Positions 1 through 7,376 of a DNA stretch of 13,178 nucleotides are shown piece by piece. Source of the stretch: Thauera sp. Lineage in GTDB: Bacteria > Pseudomonadota > Gammaproteobacteria > Burkholderiales > Rhodocyclaceae. The notes beneath the pieces are model-generated. The model had not been told where the DNA came from. It made no database searches and worked only from the letters and a program-made list of their open reading frames with translations. Where the stretch lies: the NCBI GenBank assembly GCA_003446655.1, contig DMCZ01000118.1, positions 1-13,178 of the forward strand, written 5' to 3'. Within the stretch, counting starts at the first letter, position 1; every line of letters begins with the position of its first letter. Made by a program: the position numbers and the translations under genes.

Positions 1-304
1 TGATGGTGCCGAACGGCCAGCCGATCGTGCACACCTTGCAGCCGACGCAGGTGTCCTCGAACACCATCTTGGCGCCCGTGGTGAGATCGATGCGGATCGC
101 GTCCACCAGACAGGATTTCAGGCACCAGGCCTCGGTGCACTGCGTACAGGTGTAGGGCACCTTGCGGCCCTCGTGCTCGAAGTTGAACACCTTGATGCGC
201 GACTTGCTCGGATTGATGACCCCGGTGTGCTCGTAGGAGCAGGCCATCTCGCATTGCAGACAGCCGGTGCACTTCGCGGGATCAATGTGCAGTGCTTTCC
301 ACAT
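1..304 (-). CDS. 4Fe-4S polyferredoxin subunit, probably of an aldehyde oxidoreductase (partial, 3' end outside window)
   Basis: The first 101 codons are present; the gene runs off the left edge. The protein starts MWKALHIDPAKC and shows one complete cluster motif, C-x2-C-x2-C-x3-C (residues 12-22), then C-x2-C-x4-C-x3-C (about 53-64), then C-x2-C-x2-C with the expected fourth cysteine replaced by Trp in TIGWPFG. This is the HycB/DmsB-like electron-transfer family. The opening sequence resembles the small Fe-S subunits encoded beside tungsten aldehyde:ferredoxin oxidoreductases in Aromatoleum and Thauera, but the catalytic subunit is not in the window, so the partner is inferred. The start is supported by AGGAG eight bases upstream of ATG. 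A sigma-54 promoter lies about 125 bp upstream. It could instead serve another molybdenum or tungsten enzyme. Confidence 0.82.
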   Translation of the reverse strand, partial: MWKALHIDPAKCTGCLQCEMACSYEHTGVINPSKSRIKVFNFEHEGRKVPYTCTQCTEAWCLKSCLVDAIRIDLTTGAKMVFEDTCVGCKVCTIGWPFGTI

Positions 305-428
305 CGATCGTCTCCTGATTCGTTATTGGATGATCCAGTCGATCGCCGGCTCGGCAACCCCTCTCGGACGGCCCTTTCTCCGGCGACCCACAGGCACTTC
401 ACAGGGCGAAGCACCTATGCAAAATAAA

Positions 429-443
429 GCATAAGTTGTGCCC
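429..443 (-). promoter_or_regulatory. Sigma-54 (-24/-12) promoter for the polyferredoxin gene
   Basis: Read on the minus strand the sequence is GGGCACAACTTATGC: a -24 GG followed by exactly ten bases and a -12 GC, with GGCAC intact and a weaker -12 half (ATGC rather than TTGC). It lies in the gap between activator 1 and the polyferredoxin gene, pointing at the latter, and would give a leader of roughly 110 nt. The upstream side is occupied by the 3' end of the activator gene, so any enhancer would lie in coding sequence. Confidence 0.6.
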
Positions 444-462
444 AATGAAGGTCAACCTGGGA

Positions 463-2523
<2,061 letters not shown>

Positions 2524-2594
2524 GTCTCCTCCGGGCGGCCTGGGCGCGATGAACGCGCCCGGCTGCCTCGATATTCATGGCTTCCACGATTCGG

Positions 2595-2623
2595 AACGTA
2601 GCACTTGATCCGTCTCGAAACAA
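2595..2623 (-). promoter_or_regulatory. Possible sigma-70 promoter of activator 1
   Basis: On the minus strand TTGTTT is separated by 17 bases from TACGTT, which is preceded by TGC (an extended -10). Both hexamers are only partial matches to consensus. The call gains weight because the paralogous activator gene has the same arrangement (TTGCTT, 17 bases, TGC then TACTTT) at a similar distance from its start. Confidence 0.4.
2606..2622. promoter_or_regulatory. Putative activator dyad upstream of the cytochrome promoter
   Basis: TGATCCGTCTCGAAACA fits the pattern TGTT(C/G)CG-N3-CGGAACA with one mismatch in each half. It is centred about 120 bp upstream of the -24 element at 2734, a normal distance for a sigma-54 enhancer, and it overlaps the -35 region of the divergent activator promoter. 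A further half-like CGGAACG lies at 2592-2598. This is inference from similarity to the perfect repeats at 4131 and 7238. Confidence 0.4.
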
Positions 2624-2732
2624 ACGGCGTGCTCCGTTGCCCGCAAGCCTGAGCAGGAATCTTGCCAGCCCGAAAATCGGGCCGCCGCCGAGGCCCCGCC
2701 CAGCCACCGATCCAGCCCGATCAAGCGATACG

Positions 2733-2748
2733 TGGCACGCCGATTGCA
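2733..2748 (+). promoter_or_regulatory. Sigma-54 promoter for the cytochrome c / solute-binding protein operon
   Basis: TGGCACGCCGATTGCA matches the -24/-12 consensus closely, with GG and GC separated by ten bases. The predicted transcript starts near 2759, about 42 to 57 nt before the candidate start codons. The inner bases CCGATTGCA also occur at the SoxYZ promoter (7296-7311), and the dehydrogenase promoter (7057-7072) shares CGATTGCA, suggesting common regulation. Confidence 0.85.
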
Positions 2749-2800
2749 GTTAGCCCCTCATCCGGACGAACCGGACCCGAACCCGATTCCAACCACACCC

Positions 2801-3265
2801 ATGAGGATCAACAAGGTGAAGACACAAACCTTGAAGGAGACGCTGTTCCGCCGAGTCGCCCTCGGCTCCGCCGCACTCGGCATCGTGGCCGCGGCCACGC
2901 TCGCGCACGCCCACGGTGACGTCACGCCGCAGGCGGTGGACACCAGCAGCCTGACCCAGCTCGGCGACGACTGGCGCATCGCCAACCCCTATCGCGAAAA
3001 CGCCGACGCCATCCGCATCGGCGACTCGGCCTTCAACCAGAACTGCGCGCGCTGCCACGGCCTGGGCGCGGTTTCCGGCGGCATCGCCCCCGACCTGCGC
3101 TACCTCGAGCGCGGCGACGAGATGGACGAATTCTTCATCGGCAAGGTGCGCAATGGCGTGACGCGCAACGGCGCGGTGTACATGCCGCCCTTCGAGGGCA
3201 TGCTCACCCAGGAGGCGATGTGGGCGATCCGCGCCTGGCTGGAGACGGTCCATGAAGCACAGTGA
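2801..3265 (+). CDS. pedF: Cytochrome c-550, PedF type (electron acceptor of PQQ alcohol dehydrogenase)
   Basis: A small periplasmic monohaem cytochrome c of 154 residues from the ATG. An N-terminal signal peptide ends near AHA; the mature protein would begin HGDVTPQAVD, typical of PedF-like cytochromes c-550. The haem motif is CARCH (82-86) and the likely distal ligand is Met128 in YMPPFEGM. In the family it takes electrons from a PQQ alcohol dehydrogenase and passes them to a terminal oxidase or other c-type acceptor. The ATG at 2801 has no visible ribosome site; GTG at 2816, five codons later, does, and gives a more usual signal peptide, so the true start may be 2816. The last 14 bases overlap the next gene, indicating one transcript. 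Confidence 0.9.
   Translation: MRINKVKTQTLKETLFRRVALGSAALGIVAAATLAHAHGDVTPQAVDTSSLTQLGDDWRIANPYRENADAIRIGDSAFNQNCARCHGLGAVSGGIAPDLRYLERGDEMDEFFIGKVRNGVTRNGAVYMPPFEGMLTQEAMWAIRAWLETVHEAQ
2803..2807 (+). promoter_or_regulatory. Ribosome binding site favouring a GTG start at 2816
   Basis: GAGGA sits eight bases before GTG at 2816 and inside the reading frame that would begin at ATG 2801. No purine-rich site precedes the ATG (upstream sequence is CCAACCACACCC). This favours translation from the GTG. Confidence 0.5.
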
Positions 3266-4100
3266 TCGCCGCCGCTTCCTGCTCGGCGCCGGCGCCCTCG
3301 CCCTGCTCGCGGCCAGCCCGCTGCGGGCGGCCGCGGCCGAGCTCGAGCTGCAGCAGCCGGGCACGCTGCGGGTGGCGGTGTACGCCAACTTCGCGCCCTT
3401 CTCCGCCGCCGGCAAAGGCATCGACGTGGCCCTGGGCCGCGCGCTCGCCGAGCGCCTCGGGCTGCAACCGCAGATCGTCGAATTCCCCGCCGACGAGAAC
3501 ATGAACGATGACCTGCGCAACATGGTGTGGCGCGGTCATTACCTCGGCACCAAGCCGGCCGACGTGATGCTGCACGTGCCGGTGGACGTGCATTTCGCCG
3601 CCAGCAACCGGCAGGTGAAGATCTTCGCCCCCTATCACCTCGAAACCCTCGCGCTCGCCCGCATTGCCGAGCGCGTGCCGGCGCCTTCGAGCTCGGCGGC
3701 AGAGAGCTTCGCGGTGTTCGCCGAGGAGCGCATCGGAGTGGAACTCGACACCCACGCCAGCGACTTCCTGCTCCAGCTGATGGACGGTGCACTGCGGCCC
3801 AACGTGGTGCACTTCCGCACCCTGGGCGAGGCCGCCACCGCGCTCAGGAACGGCGAAATCGCCGCGGTGATGGGTACGCGCAGCGAGCTCGAGGCCGCCG
3901 TTTCTGCGCATCCCGGGGTGGCCGTCGACACGCTCGCAATGCCCGAGTTGCGCGTCAGCGGCTGGCCGCTCGGCATGGCCGTGAAAGCCGAAAGCACCGC
4001 GCTCGCCGATGCCCTCGGCAACGCGCTGGCCGACCTCCAGCGCGCGGGCGAACTCACCCGCATCTTTGCAGCACACGGCGTGCGCCACCGCTTGCCGTGA
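3252..4100 (+). CDS. Quinoprotein-associated periplasmic solute-binding-like protein (XoxJ/MoxJ family)
   Basis: A 282-residue protein of the type-3 periplasmic binding fold. It begins MKHSDRRRFLLGAG, with two arginines followed by x-F-L-L, which looks like a Tat signal; cleavage is likely near AAAA around residue 29. The mature part starts GTLRVAVYANFAPFS, the usual first strand of this fold. Position beside a PedF cytochrome and a PQQ dehydrogenase identifies the quinoprotein dehydrogenase-associated subfamily related to XoxJ and MoxJ. Members are thought to help mature or activate the dehydrogenase rather than feed an ABC transporter, and no transporter genes are nearby. Full length for the family. 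GGAG lies seven bases before the ATG, and the start overlaps the cytochrome gene by 14 bases. Confidence 0.87.
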   Translation: MKHSDRRRFLLGAGALALLAASPLRAAAAELELQQPGTLRVAVYANFAPFSAAGKGIDVALGRALAERLGLQPQIVEFPADENMNDDLRNMVWRGHYLGTKPADVMLHVPVDVHFAASNRQVKIFAPYHLETLALARIAERVPAPSSSAAESFAVFAEERIGVELDTHASDFLLQLMDGALRPNVVHFRTLGEAATALRNGEIAAVMGTRSELEAAVSAHPGVAVDTLAMPELRVSGWPLGMAVKAESTALADALGNALADLQRAGELTRIFAAHGVRHRLP

Positions 4101-4109
4101 GCAATGGAG

Positions 4110-4147
4110 CGTTCCGAAGCGCAACGAAATTGTTGCGCTTCGGAACA
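4110..4147. repeat. Paired 17-bp dyad elements, 21 bp centre to centre
   Basis: Two dyads lie side by side: CGTTCCGAAGCGCAACG (4110-4126) and TGTTGCGCTTCGGAACA (4131-4147). Each is nearly the reverse complement of the other. The second is identical to 7238-7254 in the dehydrogenase/SoxYZ promoter region, where a partner half-site is spaced the same way. The 21-bp spacing is two helical turns, as expected for two activator dimers on one face. No promoter is visible nearby, so here it may be a remote enhancer, a relic, or simply the terminator hairpin it also forms. Confidence 0.6.
4111..4146. terminator. Convergent hairpin between solute-binding protein and Cache genes
   Basis: GTTCCGAAGCGCAAC, a six-base loop GAAATT, and GTTGCGCTTCGGAAC form a perfect 15-bp stem. 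It starts 10 bases after one stop codon and ends 26 bases before the other convergent stop, an ideal place for a bidirectional terminator. Neither strand has a run of T after the stem, so intrinsic termination is not certain. Confidence 0.55.
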
Positions 4148-4172
4148 GCCATCTGCTCCCTTATTCCCTCGC

Positions 4173-5030
4173 TTATTCCAGGTAGTGCCCCACGCCGATG
4201 AGCGCGCGACCGTCACGGCGTACGTAGGAGCGCTTGTTCTCCACTACGTTGGTCACCGGATTTCGCCACACGTAGTCCACCGTCGCCTCGTCCGCCGTTT
4301 GCAGCTTGGCGATCATCTCCGCCACCAGCGCATGGCCGGCCGCGTCGTGCAGGCCGATGGCGTCGGTGTCGGACAGTGCCGGGTTCATGCCCATGGCCTC
4401 GAAGCGGCCGCTGTCCATGTCGACCATGAATACATAAAGGTCGTCCTTGACGAAGTCCCCACGGCGGTCGTTGAAGCGCGCCGCCGCGGCGGCGTGGCCC
4501 TCGCTGCGCGCCAGCGCCACCGCGCGCTCGAGCATCGCGCGCGCATCGTCGGCACTGGCGCGCGGCGCCGAATAGCCGACGCCAAGCACATAGCCACCGA
4601 GCTTGCGCACGTAGCTGACCTTGGGCTCGACCTTGTTGGTCACGCGGTTGAGCCACATGTAGCGCACCGTTGCCTCCGGGCTGACCCGGGTACGGTCGAT
4701 CATCTCGCGGAACAGCGGATTGCCGGCCGCATCGGTGGTGTTGAGCACGGTCAGGCCCACCAGCGCCTCGGGCGCCGCGCCGCTGGCGTGATAGACACCC
4801 TTGTCGTCGATCACGAACACATACAGGTCCTTGCGCACGAATGGGCCCATGCGATCGTTGAAGGCAGCGAAGGCGCGCTCGGGGCCGTTCTGGTTCATGT
4901 ACTCGACCGCGCGCTCGAACAGCGCCTGCGCCTCGCGCGCGGTGGCGCGCTCGGCGGCGTGGGCGCCGAGGCTGGTCAGGGCCGCGATCGCGACGGCGGC
5001 CACGGTCCTGGTCATCGGGGATTGCTTCAT
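4173..5030 (-). CDS. Secreted tandem-Cache (sCache_2-like) protein
   Basis: A 285-residue exported protein with a signal peptide ending AHA (about residue 25). The mature part is two copies of one domain: residues 36-155 and 167-285 share ALFERAV/MLERAV, FND-R-G-FV-KDLYVF, P-L...EMI, the stretch EATVRYMWLNRVTN / EATVDYVWRNPVTN, and K-SYVR...GVGY/GVGH. This is the soluble Cache-like ligand-binding fold usually seen outside sensor kinases and chemoreceptors, but here there is no membrane segment or signalling domain. It probably binds a small molecule in the periplasm. AAGGAG lies about eight bases before ATG 5030; an upstream in-frame start at 5087 would bury the signal peptide and is rejected. 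No promoter is seen in the 133-bp gap, so it is probably transcribed with the dehydrogenase. Confidence 0.85.
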   Translation of the reverse strand: MKQSPMTRTVAAVAIAALTSLGAHAAERATAREAQALFERAVEYMNQNGPERAFAAFNDRMGPFVRKDLYVFVIDDKGVYHASGAAPEALVGLTVLNTTDAAGNPLFREMIDRTRVSPEATVRYMWLNRVTNKVEPKVSYVRKLGGYVLGVGYSAPRASADDARAMLERAVALARSEGHAAAAARFNDRRGDFVKDDLYVFMVDMDSGRFEAMGMNPALSDTDAIGLHDAAGHALVAEMIAKLQTADEATVDYVWRNPVTNVVENKRSYVRRDGRALIGVGHYLE

Positions 5031-5089
5031 CGTCTGGACTCCTTGTTTGCAGACATCTGCGCACGCCGCCTCGCGCGCGGCGCACAACG

Positions 5090-5127
5090 CGTTGCGGCCC
5101 GGGCGCTGCCGCGTCCGAGCCGCAACG
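5090..5127. repeat. Inverted repeat between dehydrogenase and Cache genes
   Basis: CGTTGCGGC (5090-5098) and GCCGCAACG (5119-5127) form a perfect 9-bp inverted repeat around 20 bases. It may be part of an mRNA structure that tunes or stabilises the dehydrogenase-Cache transcript. Confidence 0.4.
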
Positions 5128-5138
5128 AAGGGCCTTGG

Positions 5139-5156
5139 CGCCGCCCGCGGGCGGCG
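5139..5156. repeat. GC-rich palindrome just after the dehydrogenase stop
   Basis: CGCCGCCCGCGGGCGGCG is a perfect 18-base palindrome seven bases downstream of the dehydrogenase stop codon. It could fold as a short hairpin that partly terminates transcription or protects the 3' end of the dehydrogenase message, giving less of the downstream Cache protein. There is no T run. Confidence 0.45.
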
Positions 5157-5163
5157 TTCGGGA

Positions 5164-6972
5164 TCAGCTCCTGTGCAGCTTGAACACCCACACCATGCCG
5201 CCCTGCTCGAGGTAGTTCACGCGCTTGGCGACGTCACCCCCCCACAGCGGCACCGCGCCGCCCCAGCCGGAGACCACGGCCACGTACTGCTCGCCGTCCA
5301 TCTCCCAGGTCACCGGCGGCGCGATCACGCCCGAGCCGGTCTGGTACTGCCACACCTCGTCGCCGGTCCTGGCGTTGACCGCCTTCAGGTAGCCTTCGGG
5401 CGTGCCGTAGAACACCAGGTTGCCGCCGGTGGTCAGCACCCCGCCCCACAGCGGCGCGTTGTTCTTCACTTCCCACACGATCTTGCCGCTCACCGGGTCG
5501 ACCGCGCGCATGGCGCCGATGTAGTCCTCGTACAGCGGCTTGATGGTGAAGCCCGCGCCCAGGTAGGCGGCGCCGCGCTTGTAGCTCACCGGCTCGTTCC
5601 AGATGTCCATGCCCCACTCGTTGGCGGGCACGTAGAACAGCCCGGTGTCGGGGCTGAAGGCCATCGGCATCTGGTTCTTGCCGCCGAGGAAGGACGGGGC
5701 GTTGAACACCACCTTGCCCTTGCCGCCCTCGACCGCGCCGCCGCCCTCGATGAAGGGGTTGCCCGGGCGCTTCGAGTCGTCGAAGATCGGCCGCCCGGTC
5801 TGCATGTCGATGCCCTTGGCCCAGTCGATGCGGGTCACGAAGGGGAAGGCATTCAACAGCTTGCCGTTGGTCCGGTCATTGACGAAGAAGAAGCCGTTGC
5901 GGTCGGCCTTGCCGCCGGCCTTCACCAGCTGGCCGGTCTTCGGGTCCTTGTATTCGAAGGACACGAATTCGTTCACGCCGTCGTAGTCCCAGCCGTCGTG
6001 CGGGGTGCTCTGGTAGTGCCAGGCGATCTTGCCGGTGTCGGGGTCGATGGCGACGGTGGCCGAGGAGTACAGGTTGTCGCCCGGGCGCAGCCAGGAATTC
6101 CACGGCGCCGGGTTGCCGGTGCCCATGAAGATCAGGTTGACGTCGGGGTCGTAGTAGGCGGCCTGCCAGGTCGCGGCGCCGCCGGTCTTCCACAGGTCGC
6201 CCGGCCAGCTGGCGTTGGTCGTGCCGGAGATGCCGTTCTCGACCTTGTTGCCGTCCTTGTCGTAGGTGTAGCCCATGTGGCCCTCGACCACCGGCCGCAT
6301 CCACACCATCTTGCCGGTCGTGGCGTCGCGCGCCTCGACCCGGCCCATGACGCCGAACTCGCCGCCCGACACGCCGGTGATGATCTTGCCCTTGACGATC
6401 TGCGGCGCCGCGGTCAGCGAGTAGCCGGCCTTGTAGTCGTCGACCTTCTCGCGCCACACGACCTTGCCGGTGTCCTTGTTGAGCGCGACGAGCTGGGCGT
6501 CGAGGGTGCCGAAGATCACCAGGTCGCCGTAGATCGCCGCGCCGCGGTTGATCACGTCGCAGCACGGCATGATGCCCTCGGGCAGGCGGTGCTCGTACTT
6601 CCACAGCTTGGCGCCGGTCTTCGCGTCGAGCGCGTAGATGCGGCTGTAGGAGCCGGTCACGTACATCTTGCCGTCGTAGATCAGTGGCTGCGACTGCTGG
6701 CCGCGCTGCTTCTCGCCGCCGAAGGAGAACGCCCACACCGGCACCAGGTCCTTCACCGTGTCGGGATTGACCTTGGCGAGCGGGCTGTAACGCTGGCCCT
6801 TGGTACCGAGGCCGTGGGTGACGACCTGCTGCGTGGTTTCGGCATCCTTCAGGATGTCTTCGTCGGTCACGCCGGCCGCCAGCGCGCTGCCTGCGGTACC
6901 GAAACCCGCCATGGCGATGGCAAGTGCGCTCAGCATGGCGGGCAGGTGCTGCCGCCGCTTGTGTTTGTTCAT
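5164..6972 (-). CDS. PQQ-dependent alcohol dehydrogenase, lanthanide type (ExaF/PedH-like)
   Basis: A 602-residue periplasmic quinoprotein, full length for the methanol/ethanol dehydrogenase family, with a signal peptide ending ALA (about residue 32). The eight-bladed propeller signatures are present. Active-site residues: adjacent cysteines 137-138 in MPCCDV (the disulfide over PQQ), metal ligands Glu205 (GGEFGV) and Asn287 (GTGNPAPWN), Trp269 as likely floor of the PQQ site, and catalytic Asp329 in HDGWDYDG. Asp331, two residues on, is the extra ligand that marks lanthanide-dependent enzymes; calcium enzymes have Ala, Ser or Thr there. Overall pattern is closer to ExaF/PedH than to methanol-specific XoxF, though substrate is not settled by sequence. 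No cytochrome domain is fused, consistent with the separate PedF. GAGGAGGAG precedes the ATG. Transcribed from 7057-7072. Confidence 0.95.
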   Translation of the reverse strand: MNKHKRRQHLPAMLSALAIAMAGFGTAGSALAAGVTDEDILKDAETTQQVVTHGLGTKGQRYSPLAKVNPDTVKDLVPVWAFSFGGEKQRGQQSQPLIYDGKMYVTGSYSRIYALDAKTGAKLWKYEHRLPEGIMPCCDVINRGAAIYGDLVIFGTLDAQLVALNKDTGKVVWREKVDDYKAGYSLTAAPQIVKGKIITGVSGGEFGVMGRVEARDATTGKMVWMRPVVEGHMGYTYDKDGNKVENGISGTTNASWPGDLWKTGGAATWQAAYYDPDVNLIFMGTGNPAPWNSWLRPGDNLYSSATVAIDPDTGKIAWHYQSTPHDGWDYDGVNEFVSFEYKDPKTGQLVKAGGKADRNGFFFVNDRTNGKLLNAFPFVTRIDWAKGIDMQTGRPIFDDSKRPGNPFIEGGGAVEGGKGKVVFNAPSFLGGKNQMPMAFSPDTGLFYVPANEWGMDIWNEPVSYKRGAAYLGAGFTIKPLYEDYIGAMRAVDPVSGKIVWEVKNNAPLWGGVLTTGGNLVFYGTPEGYLKAVNARTGDEVWQYQTGSGVIAPPVTWEMDGEQYVAVVSGWGGAVPLWGGDVAKRVNYLEQGGMVWVFKLHRS

Positions 6973-7056
6973 TGTCGACTCCTCCTCGTGTCTCTCGTGC
7001 CTGTGGTCTGGTGGCATGGGCTCCGGCACCGTGCTGGCGCCGGACGAGAGGCAAAC

Positions 7057-7072
7057 TGCAATCGCCATGCCA
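7057..7072 (-). promoter_or_regulatory. Sigma-54 promoter for the PQQ dehydrogenase
   Basis: Minus-strand TGGCATGGCGATTGCA has GG and GC separated by ten bases and one deviation (T for C) in the -24 box. The start site would be near 7046, giving a leader of about 75 nt. The dyad centred at 7246 lies about 175 bp upstream, a usual enhancer distance. Confidence 0.8.
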
Positions 7073-7216
7073 CGTGTCCGCAAACGGGGTCGCCCAGCAG
7101 CGCAAACCCTGTGTCCGCGCGGCAGTGCCGCCTGTGCGCCGCCACCATCGACGGCCGCCACCCATGCGGCGACCGGGCACCGCGCTGCTCCAGCCGCATC
7201 GCAAAGCCCCGTCCGC

Positions 7217-7254
7217 AACGGCGCAGCGGAACAGAAATGTTGCGCTTCGGAACA
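7217..7254. promoter_or_regulatory. Putative enhancer: perfect 17-bp dyad plus partner half-site
   Basis: TGTTGCGCTTCGGAACA at 7238-7254 is identical to 4131-4147. Four bases before it the half-site CGGAACA (7227-7233) occupies the position of a second dyad whose left half is degenerate. Centre-to-centre spacing is 21 bp, as in the 4110-4147 copy. It lies between two divergent sigma-54 promoters. The binding protein is presumably one or both activators encoded in the window (inference). Confidence 0.6.
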
Positions 7255-7295
7255 AGCCTGTTATGCCTGCCAACGGCAAACCCCGGACCGGCGCC

Positions 7296-7311
7296 TGGCA
7301 CACCGATTGCA
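7296..7311 (+). promoter_or_regulatory. Sigma-54 promoter for the SoxYZ-like / hydrolase operon
   Basis: TGGCACACCGATTGCA is a near-consensus -24/-12 element with GG and GC ten bases apart. It differs from the cytochrome promoter at 2733 by a single base over 16. Predicted leader is about 55 nt. The nearest dyad is centred about 50 bp upstream of the -24 element. Confidence 0.85.
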
Positions 7312-7376
7312 ACCACCGCACGGGCATATCCGGAGCCGGCGGACGCCCCAGCCGGCCTAGCTTTCAGGACCACACC

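Larger units (their letters stand above)
6973..7376. other. Divergent control region between dehydrogenase and SoxYZ-like genes
   Basis: This 404-bp gap holds no gene. It contains a minus-strand sigma-54 promoter (7057-7072), a plus-strand sigma-54 promoter (7296-7311) and, between them, one perfect 17-bp dyad (7238-7254) with a partner half-site (7227-7233). A single pair of activator dimers could therefore serve both directions. I see nothing else convincing in 7073-7216. Confidence 0.7.

Noticed and set aside
173..427. Short plus-strand frame upstream of activator 1
   Set aside because: Its first half is antisense to the polyferredoxin coding region and the rest lies over the sigma-54 leader; no ribosome site.
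3252..4100. Solute-binding protein of an ABC importer
   Set aside because: No permease or ATPase gene is adjacent, and it overlaps a PedF-type cytochrome gene, which fits the quinoprotein-associated subfamily.
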